A stretch of DNA of 64,000 bases from Cymbidium sinense (Eukaryota; Streptophyta; Magnoliopsida; Asparagales; Orchidaceae), in the NCBI GenBank assembly GCA_021442155.1, contig CM038221.1:146373601-146437600 (forward strand), read 5' to 3'. Both the position numbers and the translations under genes were made by a program. A model generated the notes under the pieces. It saw only the letters and a program-made list of their open reading frames with translations, was not told the DNA's origin and made no database searches. Positions within the stretch are counted from its first letter, which is position 1; every line of letters starts with the position of its first letter. This document shows, in pieces, positions 10,463-21,520 of this stretch.

Positions 10463-13305
10463 AGGATCATACTTTGTTGGGTCATGGCACATTAGAATCA
10501 CATGCTTTTGACCTTCCTTAAAGATTCTAAAGAAAACAGCAGTTCTTTCCTCTCTGTCATCAGTAGCCAAAACATAAAGTCCAAAAGGGCCAATCCCACC
10601 CTTCACATCCGCACCTTTCTGACCGCAAAGGTTCTGCGGATCCGTCCAAGACAGATTGAATTTCTCAGCCTTACCTAAGCCTGAACTCACAGCGAAGGTA
10701 ACCTCTACATCAGCCTGCGCGCTCTGAATACCTTTGATCTCAACCACACTCCCACTCTTAAGACTCTTGCCATGAATCCCCACCTGCTTCTGCCTCAGCT
10801 TCGTAACCTCCTCGATCGGCCACTGCACCACCTGCTTTCCGTTGATGTCCAGCCAAAGAGCTCTCGGAATTGCCTGAAACATATATCATATCAGCCATAT
10901 TTTATTTAAACATGATTTGAACGTTAAAAAGAAAAAAAATACAAATTGGGAATTTCGTCGAACACTTACTTGAATGCCTGCCCACCCCTTTCCCCAGTCA
11001 TCCAAGGTACTGTCAGACTCATTCGACCAACCCCACAGTATTCTCCTCCCCTTTCCCTCATCAAAGAAAGTCTTCGAAGCATAGAAGTTTCCGTAATCAA
11101 ACCTCAGCCCTGTGTTGTTATCCGGGGACGACCCATCCGGCACATACGTGTCATGGATGAAATCATAGGTCCCTATCGTGTAATATTCGTACCTGGTAGT
11201 ATCCAAGCTGACCTTAAACACGTGTTTCAACCCTTTACCGGTGGCCGAATTATCCAAACCCGCCACAGGCTTCGGCAAAACAGGGAAAAAGTCAGGGCAT
11301 TCCCACATCCCCGTGTCCATAACCGAGTGGAATGGCTGCTTCGCATCGACCCATGTGATAAAATCTCGGCTCCGGTAAAGAATGGCCGTTCCCCGACTGC
11401 CTCTGCGGCTGCCGATGATCGTCTTCCAGTGGCTATCCGGCCCGTACCACGCCGTGGTCGGGTCACGGAAGAAATTCGGGTCGATGTCGCCAACTGGTTT
11501 GATAACCGGGTTGTAATCGGTTTGACCCATTCTCGGAGGTACGGGTCGGACAGGTTCTTGGGGAAGGCGACGTTCTGGACCTGCCGTTTTTGTTCGTCGA
11601 TACCCGTGTACATGATGACCGGTTTGTTACCCGGTAGAATGGTTGCCGACCCGGACCAGCATCCGTTGATGTCGAAGGGCTTCGTAGGCTTAATGGCGGG
11701 TTCGAGTGACTTCCAGTTTATCATGTCCGTTGAGTACGAGTGGGCCCACACGATGTTGCCCCATACAGGTTCTATCGGGTTGAACTGGTAGAACAGGTGG
11801 TAGATCCCCTTGTAGTACAATGGCCCTGTATTTATTAAAAATTATTTTTTTTTCTGATATATATATATATATATATAATATAAAAACTTTTTCCTAAAAT
11901 TGTTCAGATCAGTTCAAATTTTTAATTAAAAAAAATTAAAAAACTGAATTTATCTTATTAATATTTTAATAAAAATATTTATAATATTATATAAGTCCCT
12001 TGCAATGCCCCGCGCCAATTTATGGCTGTCGTCACCACTATAATAATTAAAATTTTCCTTGAAAGTAATGTTTTGTTATAATATTTATTATATATATTTT
12101 TAATTACGCAGCAATTTTCGACAAAATACTACAATATTAAAATATATGGGAGAAGATACCATTTGGATCTGACGCCCGTGAACACCCCAAGCATATGCAG
12201 AAGAACAATACAGAAACGTTAGCGAAGGATTAAAAAAAAATTATAAAGTAACATAAAATTATAAATAAATTATATAGTAAAACAAAGTAATTAAATAATT
12301 TAATATATTATTCACTGTTGATTATATGTATTCCACACAAATCATTTTAATATATCGAAAAGTATAAGAAAAACGATACAGCTGACAAAAATTAGATAAT
12401 TAAAAATTGCACCCTTCCACATGCCGTTCTGTAACTAATAATTTCGTTGTACTTTCTCATTATTTTATTTTATTTTATTTTTCTTCATTACATTCTGACC
12501 AACAGTGAATATAAATATCAAAGAGAAACGAAATACATATCTTATCCAATGAATTTAATATTTAAAAACAATTTATACTTAAAATAAATAAAAAGAAAGA
12601 TCAATTAATTAATCATAAAATATATTCATTTAAAATAAATTTAAAAATAAAAAAATACTCCGTCAAATTTGAGTCAAATATTCAAATCCTATTAATTTTT
12701 TTTTTTCAAAGCATGGCTCACGTTTGAATATTTGAATATATGTACGCGCACGTTAGCAGCAGCTCGGAAAGTTGACCAAGGCGAGATTCATCAATGGAAG
12801 ACGGGGATGAGGCCTGCCTGTAGTTCAGCAATGGCAGAAGCCGTCGTTACCATGCTAACCAGCGCCGAGTGCGGGGTAACGTTACAGTTTTCTTTTTTTC
12901 TTTTTGTCTTTTATAAATTCGCTGGTCATCTATCATAACAAAGTATACGAAATAAAAAGGAAGAAAAGTCTTCTCTAGTAATTTTCTGATCCAGGTCTCC
13001 AGCGGTTCTCATCCAACCATTAAGGAAAAATAAATCTGTGGAAAAATTAAGCGAGAGAGACTGACGCAAAAGTGAGAGAGAGAGAGAGGGAGAGAGAGAG
13101 AGAGAGAATCACCATTAATCCAGTTCTTTGGGGCTTGGAAGTGATAAGCTGTGCGGTTACTGATAGTTACCGGAGGAACATATTGGAGACGTTCTTCTAT
13201 CGTCGCAAGCCTGTGAAAAGCCTCCACGCCATTCTTCTCCAAGTAAAAATAGGCAAAAAGTAACAGAAACAGACATTTGTTTAAACCTTCCTTAGAATTT
13301 CTCAT
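9439..13305 (-). CDS. Cell-wall invertase (acid beta-fructofuranosidase, GH32), six exons, one frameshift
   Basis: Hydrolyses sucrose to glucose and fructose in the apoplast. Exons on the minus strand: 13305-13113, 12168-12160 (mini-exon), 11825-10970, 10873-10473, 9811-9715, 9624-9439; every intron is GT-AG. The ATG at 13305 opens a hydrophobic signal peptide (residues 1-30). NWINDPNG, holding the catalytic nucleophile (Asp65), is assembled across the mini-exon. FRDP (about Asp189) and WECPDF (about Glu243) complete the catalytic triad. The proline in WECPDF and the lack of a long N-terminal propeptide indicate the cell-wall rather than vacuolar type. The chain ends about residue 580, the normal family length. 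One base is missing near 11518 (AAACCGAT where AAACCGGAT is expected), so as written the product stops near 11229 after about 266 residues and lacks two of the three catalytic residues. Either a recent pseudogene or a sequence error. No other lesion seen. Confidence 0.93.
10405..10459 (+). repeat. (TG)n(AG)n microsatellite in invertase intron 4
   Basis: Eight TG units run into about twenty AG units. On the transcribed strand this is a (CT)n(CA)n tract starting 12 bases after the intron 4 donor site. Confidence 0.95.
11518..11518 (-). other. Site of one-base deletion in invertase exon 3
   Basis: Upstream the frame reads [10 protein letters not shown]; downstream the family sequence resumes as [20 protein letters not shown] one frame over. 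Adding one base here would restore a continuous exon. The affected codon is the Asp following Lys-Pro, about residue 171. Confidence 0.9.
11857..11877 (+). repeat. (AT)n microsatellite in invertase intron 2
   Basis: Uninterrupted AT dinucleotides just inside the acceptor end of the 334-base intron. Confidence 0.9.
12160..12168 (-). other. Nine-base mini-exon of the invertase gene
   Basis: The minus strand reads CGTCAG/ATCCAAATG/GTATCT, with perfect AG and GT borders. The nine bases join the last G of exon 1 and the first two bases of exon 3 to encode Asp-Pro-Asn-Gly of the NDPNG active-site motif. This mini-exon is a known hallmark of plant acid invertase genes. It is separated from exon 1 by a 944-base intron and from exon 3 by a 334-base intron. 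Confidence 0.93.
13070..13107 (+). repeat. (GA)n microsatellite in invertase intron 1
   Basis: GA dinucleotides with a single GGG interruption. On the transcribed strand it is a (CT)n tract that starts four bases after the intron 1 donor. Confidence 0.95.
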
Positions 13306-13390
13306 TTCGGCCACTTATTCACAAAGAGAAAAGAAAGAGAGAGAGAGAAGAAGAGAGGAAGCGTGGTGTTGAAAGATGAGGTGGGTATGG

Positions 13391-13399
13391 TTTATATAG
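13391..13399 (-). promoter_or_regulatory. TATA box of the invertase gene
   Basis: The minus strand reads CTATATAAA, 86 bases upstream of the ATG. Between them lies a CT-rich leader (minus strand of about 13322-13352), a common plant 5' UTR feature. Placement suggests transcription starting near 13360. Confidence 0.7.
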
Positions 13400-14152
13400 T
13401 GAAATAGAGGGAAGGCTGGTAGAAGCAGTGGGAATGAAAAATAATTTATCAAGTTGGAAAACTAGCTTTCTTTCTTTTTTTTCTTTTTTTTTCGATGTTT
13501 ACAATTTGGAGGATAGCATGGTGTTGAATTTTCTGCATTGGAATTTCAAGCGATTAAAATTGTTTCTCACATTTAAGTCCAATAATGATACATATTTGCA
13601 AACTAGCGCCTGAAACGAAGAAATGTTCACACGTGAAGAGATATTTATGTGAAACTCTTTATTTTAGTAAATTCATAAAAAAATAATTTATAAAATATAC
13701 ATAAGGATGATTATTTATCAAATTTTGTAAAATTTTGAGAATTGATTTGAGAATTGTGCGCTCATATTTGCAAGGGTCAAATATATCATGAGATATGCTT
13801 GAATTAGATACAAGAATCAATGAATGACCAATTAATAAACTTGCTTGAATTAAAAATTGAAAACTAGACATCTTAAAGTAACCATACGTAGTAGGTTCTC
13901 AAAGTAGAACTTCATCTTAAAGGAACAAGTTCTATGATATGAGACTTTTGAACCCAAATAATTATACTTATATAGGAATGTTTGTTGAATGATCGAGTAC
14001 ACTTGAAATACTTAACAGGAGAGCATGTTTAAGATGCACACATGCAGAACTAATTATATAATCAATATATTCTCAACAATAACCACCTATGTAACTATTA
14101 TAAAGGAAGTTTGTTTTGTAAGGTTATACATACAACATTAATCACTCTAAAA
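13400..14152. other. Region upstream of the invertase gene
   Basis: Promoter-side sequence on the minus strand, then AT-rich spacer. No second gene is supported: the short frames here have no family resemblance and low-complexity composition. Confidence 0.4.
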
Positions 14153-14430
14153 TTTTAGGGTTTTTAGGGTTTAGGGATTAGGGTTTAGGGTTTTTAGAGT
14201 TTAGAGGTTAAGGTTTAGGGTTAGTTTATAGTTTAGGATTTAGGGTTTGGGGTTTTATGGTTTTGGGTTTAGGGTTTAGGCTTTAGTTAGAGTTTAGGTT
14301 AGCTGATTTAGATTTATATTTGGGTTAGTAAGGTTTAGGTTTAGGTTTAGGGTTTAGGGTTTGGGTTTCAGGGTTAGGGTTTAGGATTTAGGGTTTAGGG
14401 TTTAGGATTCAGGATTTAGGATTTTTTTAA
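14153..14430 (+). repeat. Interstitial telomere-like repeat (TTTAGGG)n, degenerate
   Basis: Roughly 280 bases of TTTAGGG and close variants (TTTAGG, TTTTTAGGG, TTAGGG, GTTTAGGATT), all in the same orientation. The unit is the Arabidopsis-type telomere repeat of most plants. The many variant units and non-telomeric sequence on both sides mark an old internal array, not a chromosome end. Confidence 0.9.
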
Positions 14431-17040
14431 TTTTTATTTTATTTTATTTAAATTCAGTGAACAGGTAAGTTTTTTGTGGGATATTAACATAAAAATATGA
14501 TGCATATGATTGAATGATAGTATATATAATAATAATAAATATGAACTAAATATTTTAACATGTATAATTATTTTGTATCTTTATCTTGTTCAATTGAAAA
14601 GAGTAAATTTATACATATTTTTAAATTTTAAATTTCAAACAAAAAAAAAATATTAGATGTACTTACTTGTGTGCATGGAGTTGTTGGTTATTTGACAAGC
14701 AAGAAGGATGGTGAGAAGAAGGTATTCGTGCTGAATGTCTTAAAATCAAATGATGAATCAAAAAGGCTAAGCTTTAAAAGGAAATCAATAGGATTATAAG
14801 GAAAAAGGACTAAGGAAAGGAGAATCAAGAAAAAGCTTAATTATAATCCTATGGAACAGTTGAAGAAAGATAAAAAGAAAAAAAAATGAAAAGAATTGTG
14901 CCAAATATTTGATGATTTAGTTAAAGTATAAAAAAAAAAAAGAAAAAAAAGAAATGTAGTTACACTTAAAAATTAGTATTGAGATTTCAAAGAAAATCTT
15001 AATTTATTAAATATGAAAAATGATTTATTTATGCTTGATTTACCATAATCACATCATGATATTACCTCTCTAAAAAATATGCTACTTATTTATTACTTAA
15101 TACATATATACATATTGTAATCATATAGTATAATTATTTGAAGATAAAATTATAACTTTTTTTAATGATCTATATCCTCTCAATGTTGAAATTCACGATT
15201 TAGATTTTAAGATTGCTAGTTTAGAAAAAGTTATAAAATTATTAAATATATTTTTAACCTACTTGATATTGAACTAAACATTATAAGAATGTTTTATTTA
15301 AATGACATTCATTATATACATAAATGGTGCACGATCTAAATATATGAAATCATCAAAATTGTATTATATATTTAAATTTAATATTTTTTTTACATTTATT
15401 CAGTGTTAAAATCAATAGTTTTGTAATAATATTTTACATGAAATGTATGTAATTACTCCTAAATTTTAATATTGAATAAAATTAAAGAATATTTAATTTT
15501 AATTATATATGTGACATTTATATCTTTTTAAATGGTCTATTTTGACTATGACATTTTATATGAGATTATCTCACATTTGATCAAGTAGTTTTCGTATACT
15601 TACATATCTCTTCTTATTAAGAATTTGAGCTTTGTGATGAATATTAATAAATAAATAAAAAGCTATTAATGAAGTAGACCAATATATGGTATGTGTGTAT
15701 AGCTTTTTCTTTTAATTTATTTTTTATTAAAATGGAGCAATGCGTCTCCATATGCTTACTTTAGATGGAGAAAGTGCAAATTTTAAGTTATTTTTAATTA
15801 GATGGAGCAAATGTGACTCAATTTGTTTATTTTAAATAAAATAAGTGCAACTCTATAAGTCTATTTTAAATAGATAGAGTGTATGTAACTTCAAAAGATT
15901 ATTTTAGATGGAGCTAGTAAGGCTTCATAGGTTTGTTTTAATTAGATTGAACGAATGTAACTCCATTGGCTTATTCAAATATTTCAAGAAGAGAAATTTA
16001 ATTACTTTAAAAGTGATTTAATTTTAGACTAAATGAAACTAAAATAAAATTCTTAAAATTTGATTGAAATTTGAAAACTTTAAGTGTTTAATAGATCTCT
16101 AAATCTAGTATATTTATAATCAAATCGAGCGTCTCAATGAAATGAATCCAATGAGTTTAAGATTACTAAACTTTGAGATCATTAAAGCACTTAAATGCTG
16201 AATAAATAATCTATAATCAAGAAAACTAACATGGGCATCCCATTGTGTGTTTTGATATTTTGGCAAAATAATGAAGATGCTACTTTAAATTTATAAATAA
16301 AGCTCAATTTTTCACGAGGTGGATCGAGAGTTTGAATTTGGATAGAATTTGGAGATATGAAGAACTCTAAAGTTTTACCTGACTTTTGATATCAAAAATC
16401 ATTGCAAGTCACCACCATCATTTGATTATTAACATTCAATTGCTATCAATAGACCATCATCTTTTGACTATAGCCACCTGGCTATTATAATTTTTTTTAA
16501 CATTGTCTAATCACTATTATCTAATCGTCATTGCCCAATTATCTTCACCTGAATGCTATCATTTGACCTTCACATCCAACTATCATTATCTTGCTGCTCT
16601 CGCTCGACTATTATTATTCACTCACTATTCCTAGCTCTGTTATCTTTTTAGAAGTTAGAATTAAAGTGTATTATTTTGTAATCCCATATTTTTCAATTGA
16701 AGGGAAAAGTAAAAATTTGCAATTCTAACATACAGATGATAGATCCTTTGATCTGGTCGGTCTTGATTTCTTTCTTTTCTGAAATTTTCATATAAAAATT
16801 TCTCTCTCTTATGTTTCTCTTTTATTTATATGTACACGAGATCTTTATACAAAATTAAGAAGTAAATTATAGTAGCATGCCTGAACCTGCCGCAGCTAAA
16901 CAACCAGCTCAGCACTTAGCCAATAAAGAGCCATCAGAAGCTAATGAATAGTGTAATATTCACTAGCTATAGCCTATAGCTGTACCGTCCATTCAAAGAA
17001 TCAAATGCTATTTAATATGTTTTACATGTTTTTTAATTTC
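14431..17040. other. AT-rich intergenic spacer
   Basis: No gene or recognisable transposon. Holds poly(A)-like runs at about 14640 and 14930, the minisatellite at 15725-15985 listed separately, and an isolated 24-codon frame at 16877-16951 discussed in the findings. Confidence 0.5.
15725..15985 (+). repeat. Degenerate minisatellite, unit ~35-40 bases
   Basis: About seven diverged units built around GATGGAGCAAATGTGACTCC, starting near 15730, 15765, 15800, 15838, 15878, 15908 and 15945, and separated by TTTATTTTAAAT-like text. No reading frame is kept across units. Confidence 0.6.
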
Positions 17041-17049
17041 CTCAAGAAA

Positions 17050-17070
17050 GTCGTCGTCGTCGTCGTCGTC
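17050..17070 (+). repeat. (TCG)n trinucleotide microsatellite
   Basis: Seven GTC/TCG units in an otherwise AT-rich region, 30 bases upstream of a TATA-like sequence. Confidence 0.9.
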
Positions 17071-17100
17071 TCTTCTTCCCGCTGAGGCATAAGCTAAGAA

Positions 17101-17135
17101 ACTATAAATAACGACTAGCCGACCCTAAACCCTAA
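17101..17135 (+). promoter_or_regulatory. Orphan promoter-like patch: TATA-like box plus telo-box
   Basis: ACTATAAATA at 17101-17110 is followed 12 bases later by ACCCTAAACCCTAA, which contains the telo-box AAACCCTAA. A pyrimidine-rich tract (CTT)n begins 30 bases further on. This order is typical of start regions of plant ribosomal-protein and other translation genes. No coding sequence follows, so it may be a promoter relic or chance. Confidence 0.3.
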
Positions 17136-17164
17136 TTCAGAAAGTTACGACTCGTTCGTACTTC

Positions 17165-17171
17165 TATTCTT

Positions 17172-17202
<31 letters not shown>

Positions 17203-17212
17203 TTATTATTAT
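17165..17212 (+). repeat. (TTC)n(TTA)n microsatellite
   Basis: About eleven TTC units running into TTA units. Confidence 0.9.
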
Positions 17213-19324
17213 TTTTCACTCGGAGTACTCTTCTTTTCTTACGGAAAAAAAGTATCTAAATTTATTTGACGTTTAATGGTTCTTAGGATCGAAGTTAACG
17301 AAAATGCTTGAAGCACTCTTTCTTTTAATTTTAAAATCAAGATAAAGTATTAGATTTAATTTTAAAATCTAACAATTTATTATATATTTAATTTATAATA
17401 GAATCAATCTTTTTTAGAATATAAGTATAAATAATATTATTAATATTCAATATTTTTAGAATATCTTTTTACAGGATTTTTTTCAGTTATAAGTATTCTT
17501 TAATCCTTACCGTACCACACTATGGTATGAAATAAATAAATGAATAATCAATAAAATTATTATTATCATTTCTTTCATGATTCAAAATTTTTAGCTAAAA
17601 GTCTTAAACTAATGTGAAATTATATAAGATGATGAAGTTAGAAAGTATATTGTCATGAATTTCATATAAAATTAATTTATGCATATTCAAGAAATTATTA
17701 TTAAATTCTCCCTATATTTAAAAGGAAAAGTCATTGGATGACCTCAGCACAGATACTTTCTTTCATTTATTTTCTTCTAAACTGTAAATTTATGCTATAT
17801 TAATAAAACTCATTAGTTCATAATGAGATCTGTTATAATATTACATACTTTTAATCAAATGGTTTCAATTATTCTTAAATTATATTATAAAGAAAATGTA
17901 ATTTACATTAAAATAAATTCTCCCTCGGTGATATAAATTTTTTAATATATTGTCTTTATCTTTCATAAATTATATCCTATATAATCTGCTGAATTTTAAT
18001 ATTTTCTTCCTCATGATTCTGAATTTCAAAAAAGACTTTCAAAATTGTTAAATCTCCTCGATACGTGTTCTCTATTTTTTAATTGAAATTGCTGATCAAT
18101 CTGTTCTTGAGAGGGTCAAAGTTTGCCGTCGTGTATGTTTTGGCTACCAATTAGACTATTTGGAATGAGAGAAACCAATGAGTTTTAGTTGGACAAAAGT
18201 CGATATGACTATTGTATGATCTTACCTCATTTTATGGTTTTTTGGAGGGCTTATGTTGAAGGAAAGAGGGCTCTTGAAGGTTGATGTCTTCAAAGAACTT
18301 ATGCCATTAAATAAATATTTGGAATATAAAATTTTAAAATTGAATTGTATTTTAGAAAATTTATGTTTAAGGAACTATTTTTCGTTTCCTTTTTTTAAAA
18401 AAAAAAAAAAAAAAACTTACAATAAGATGAACTCTATATTATCAAGAACATTGAATTCAATTTTAAATCAGCATAAATCAAATACTCAGACTTCATTGAA
18501 GGAACTATAAATATCCTTCAGGTTTTGCATACTTATAGCTGAAATAAATATCTTGATGAGAGAAATATAATAAGTCAAATATTTGTGAATTTTTGAGCTT
18601 ATTACAATAGTGAGAAGTATAAAATTGAGTAGAATCAAATGCGACCTTTTGGATTGTCCATGGAGTATTTGGGTTTTAGCAGAAATAATCAAAATATCCC
18701 TTTAAAATTTATAAATTTGTTATATTTTTATACATTGAAGGGAGTTTTAGAAAAAAAAAAGATTTTTTTAAATTAAAGAATTCCAAAGTTATATTTGATG
18801 ATAGCAATTGTTAAACATCGATGCTCATTGTCACTACAACCTAATATTTCTTATTGACAAGTATTGATTCCCATCATCAGCAACAACTAACATCTGATGA
18901 TCATCTTTCTAAGTGATTGGTCTACACTTTTATACTCATATAAAGATAATGAATGAGCTAATTAAACTTTTTTTGCTTGAATCATAGCATTCATCATTAA
19001 TTATCTCTTATTGTACATTAATGATGATATATAATGACGATCAATTATTGGTAATGGTCATCATCCTTGATTGACACCATCATCACCTTCCTATTAAGAG
19101 AATAATTAGGTTAATTCTTACAAAAAATTGAGATCTAACATTTGTTAACCATTGATTTATGTTGCATTTCTTCTTAGTCATTGGACCTTTCTTCTTATTA
19201 AGGGAATGATCCAAGACCATCAACCATCATTTAAATTCATACATTGTTCATCGACGCATCATAATATGCATGTTAATGATCATTGCTCAATATATATTTT
19301 CCACTAAAATAAAAATGATATTCT
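17213..19324. other. AT-rich intergenic spacer
   Basis: No gene recognised. Contains an A18-like run at about 18397-18415 and, at 18790-19260, loosely repetitive ATCATC/CAACCATC text. The frames here have low complexity and no family resemblance. The stretch ends at the N gap. Confidence 0.5.
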
Positions 19325-19424
19325 NNNNNNNNNNNNNNNNNNNNNNNNNNNNNNNNNNNNNNNNNNNNNNNNNNNNNNNNNNNNNNNNNNNNNNNNNNNN
19401 NNNNNNNNNNNNNNNNNNNNNNNN
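19325..19424. other. Assembly gap (100 N)
   Basis: Exactly 100 N bases, the usual placeholder for a gap of unknown size. The missing 5' portion of the retrotransposon that follows may lie here. Confidence 0.98.
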
Positions 19425-19429
19425 TAACC

Positions 19430-20280
19430 TCGAAAGTATGAAGTGTGAACCAAATATCAAAGATGCCATTGAGATTCTTTTGAAGAATATCTATGGCCCG
19501 GTCGCCTTCATGCTTAAGTGCTTCACCATAAAGAAATTTGAGAAGCTAATCAACAAGGTGGCTAGTCTACAAGGAGAGGCCAAACAGTTACCTTTTCTAG
19601 ACTAGTTGCCAAAGCAGAAATCCCAAAAGATTTATGAGAAGAAACTGAGTAGTAGCAAGGCTGATAAGGGAAGCATTAGAGATCGGCCTAGAGACCATGA
19701 CCTAAGTAGCCTCCACCTCCTTTGCCACCACCAAGGCAACCACCGCCTCCATCAGCCTCCACCAAGATAACCATCGCCTCATACCAAAGCAAATGCACAT
19801 TCACGCTGTAGCTATGGTCCACCTACTCTATTAGATAAGTTAAACAAACCTTATTCTTTAAGAGGGAGGTAATCAAGAAAATCTTTAAGAATCTCTTAAA
19901 GAAACCTGAGCTACAAGGGAGATCGAGGAAGTAGGAAAAGTCATGATCCAAACTCATATGCTAGGCCACATTTTGGAGGATTGCTTTACATTCAAGGATT
20001 TAAACACAATTTCAAGACTGTCATTATCCCAAAGGAATACCTGGAACAACCTTCCAGTTCCATTAGGTAATCCTGGGGATACAAGTGATCCTACCAAAAT
20101 CAAAGAAGGTTGGGACATCTCTTTTCTAAAACCTCTAAGAAAATAATTCAAGATCAAGAAGCTTTCCTTGTGTGCCTGAGTCACTAAACCTCCAAGAAGG
20201 TTTGCAAGTTTCTAGTAACTCTAGGAAGGTGGGAGCTCAGAAGAAGAAGATGTGTTGGCTGATAGCTAGCATAGCCACCC
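19430..20280 (+). pseudogene. gag C-terminal remnant (Tat/Ogre type)
   Basis: The plus strand from the gap edge opens with a ~59-residue acidic/basic stretch (19430-19605) that I do not recognise. It is followed by a proline/histidine/glutamine-rich linker (about 19700-19780), as is usual in these gags. At 19943-20010 the frame reads HMLGHILEDCFTFKDL, matching the GH...DC knuckle-like motif near the end of Tat-group gag. Stops and frame changes interrupt it. The assignment rests mainly on that motif and on position just before the protease. Confidence 0.5.
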
Positions 20281-20949
20281 CACCATGTCCCAGCCTTCAA
20301 TTGCATCTTTCACACCGGTGACTTCTACCATTTCAACTAGTTTTTCTATTTCTTCTACTAGTAGAACTCTTGTATCAGCAGATAGGGGCATCAAATCCAT
20401 TACTCTACTTACTTTACTTGACTTCTACTTTATACCCCCAAATACTTCCAAGAAATTGAAGAATAAAGTTTTGAATTACATCGTGTCTTCTCGATGAGTT
20501 ATCTTCTATTCCTAACAATAACTCTTCAAGTCTAATTAACTATAATAATTTTGATCTTCCTTTTGATTCGAGTTGACTTTCAACTCAATACTTCACCTCT
20601 TGAGATAGACTTGGAATCATCCGATTTTGAGAGTACCATAGGAGAAGCTGTAGGTGAGCCTGAAGTGCAGGTAGAACTTGACACCACCTTGCCTCCAGAG
20701 ATTACCGAAGTCAACCTCCGTAGTGGTAAGGTTCCACCTCCTAGGGCAGCACCTCTAGATAGAGGGAAACAAGTCATTGGTACTGAAGATTGAAAAGCTC
20801 TTCCATAAGATACTCCACCCTTGGATATGCTTGCGGAAGACCAGCCGAAGGTGGACTACAATGTCCTTTCTCATCTAAGAAAGTTATCATCTAAGCTAAG
20901 CATATATGATGCCCTTGTCTTATCCAAAGAGATGAGGGAATCACTAATC

Positions 20950-21520
20950 AAGGCCCTCCTTGATCCTTAAATACTGTTATAGGTGAGGAAGCACACTATG
21001 TAAAAGAAGCCCAAGGGATCACCTTCACTTATGAAGACCTTCTATTGGGGGACTTGGAGCACAACCGTCCCCTATACATCACAATCGACATGGATAGGTT
21101 CAGACTCACCATGGTTCTCATGGATTTAGGTGCATCAGTAAACATTATGAGTCTAAAGACCCTTGCCTATTTGAAGATCGACATCTCTACTCTCCGAGGA
21201 GATATGATGATGTGAGAGGATTCAATGATCAAGGCTGAAGGGCTTTAGTTCCATAGTGTTTATTGGAGATCGACTGAAGATCAAGTAAGTTCTACATCAT
21301 TGATTCGAATACTTCATTCATTACTTTGCTTGGTAGGCCTTGGATACATCAGAACAAGATCTTTCCATCCTACCTTCATCAGTGCATAAAATTCAGAAAA
21401 GATGGAATTGAGTATCGCGTCAATGGGGACGAAAATCCAATCTTAGTTAGAGAGGTTGAGATCTATGAGGATGCGACCTACTATCTTTCTCAAAACACCC
21501 ATTCTTATGAACTTGGATAA
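20950..21520 (+). pseudogene. Aspartic protease domain remnant (Tat/Ogre type)
   Basis: The plus strand at about 21030-21190 reads TYEDLLLGDLEHNRPLYITI then VLMDLGASVNIMSLKTL. The DLGASVN is the active-site position usually D-S/T-G or D-N-G-S-A in this lineage. At 21326-21520 the domain resumes as MLGRPWIHQNKIFPSYLHQ, the conserved LLGRPWLH flap region of Tat-group proteases. A frameshift near 21200 separates the two blocks. In a working element this domain processes the Gag-Pol polyprotein. Confidence 0.75.

Noticed and set aside
10946..11791. 281-codon plus-strand frame opposite invertase exon 3
   Set aside because: It is the complementary shadow of the real exon; it has no family resemblance and no promoter.
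13072..13263. Plus-strand frame beginning with RERERERE
   Set aside because: It reads the (GA)n microsatellite and the antisense of invertase exon 1.
14153..14430. True chromosome end
   Set aside because: The TTTAGGG units are degenerate and unrelated sequence lies on both sides, so it is internal.
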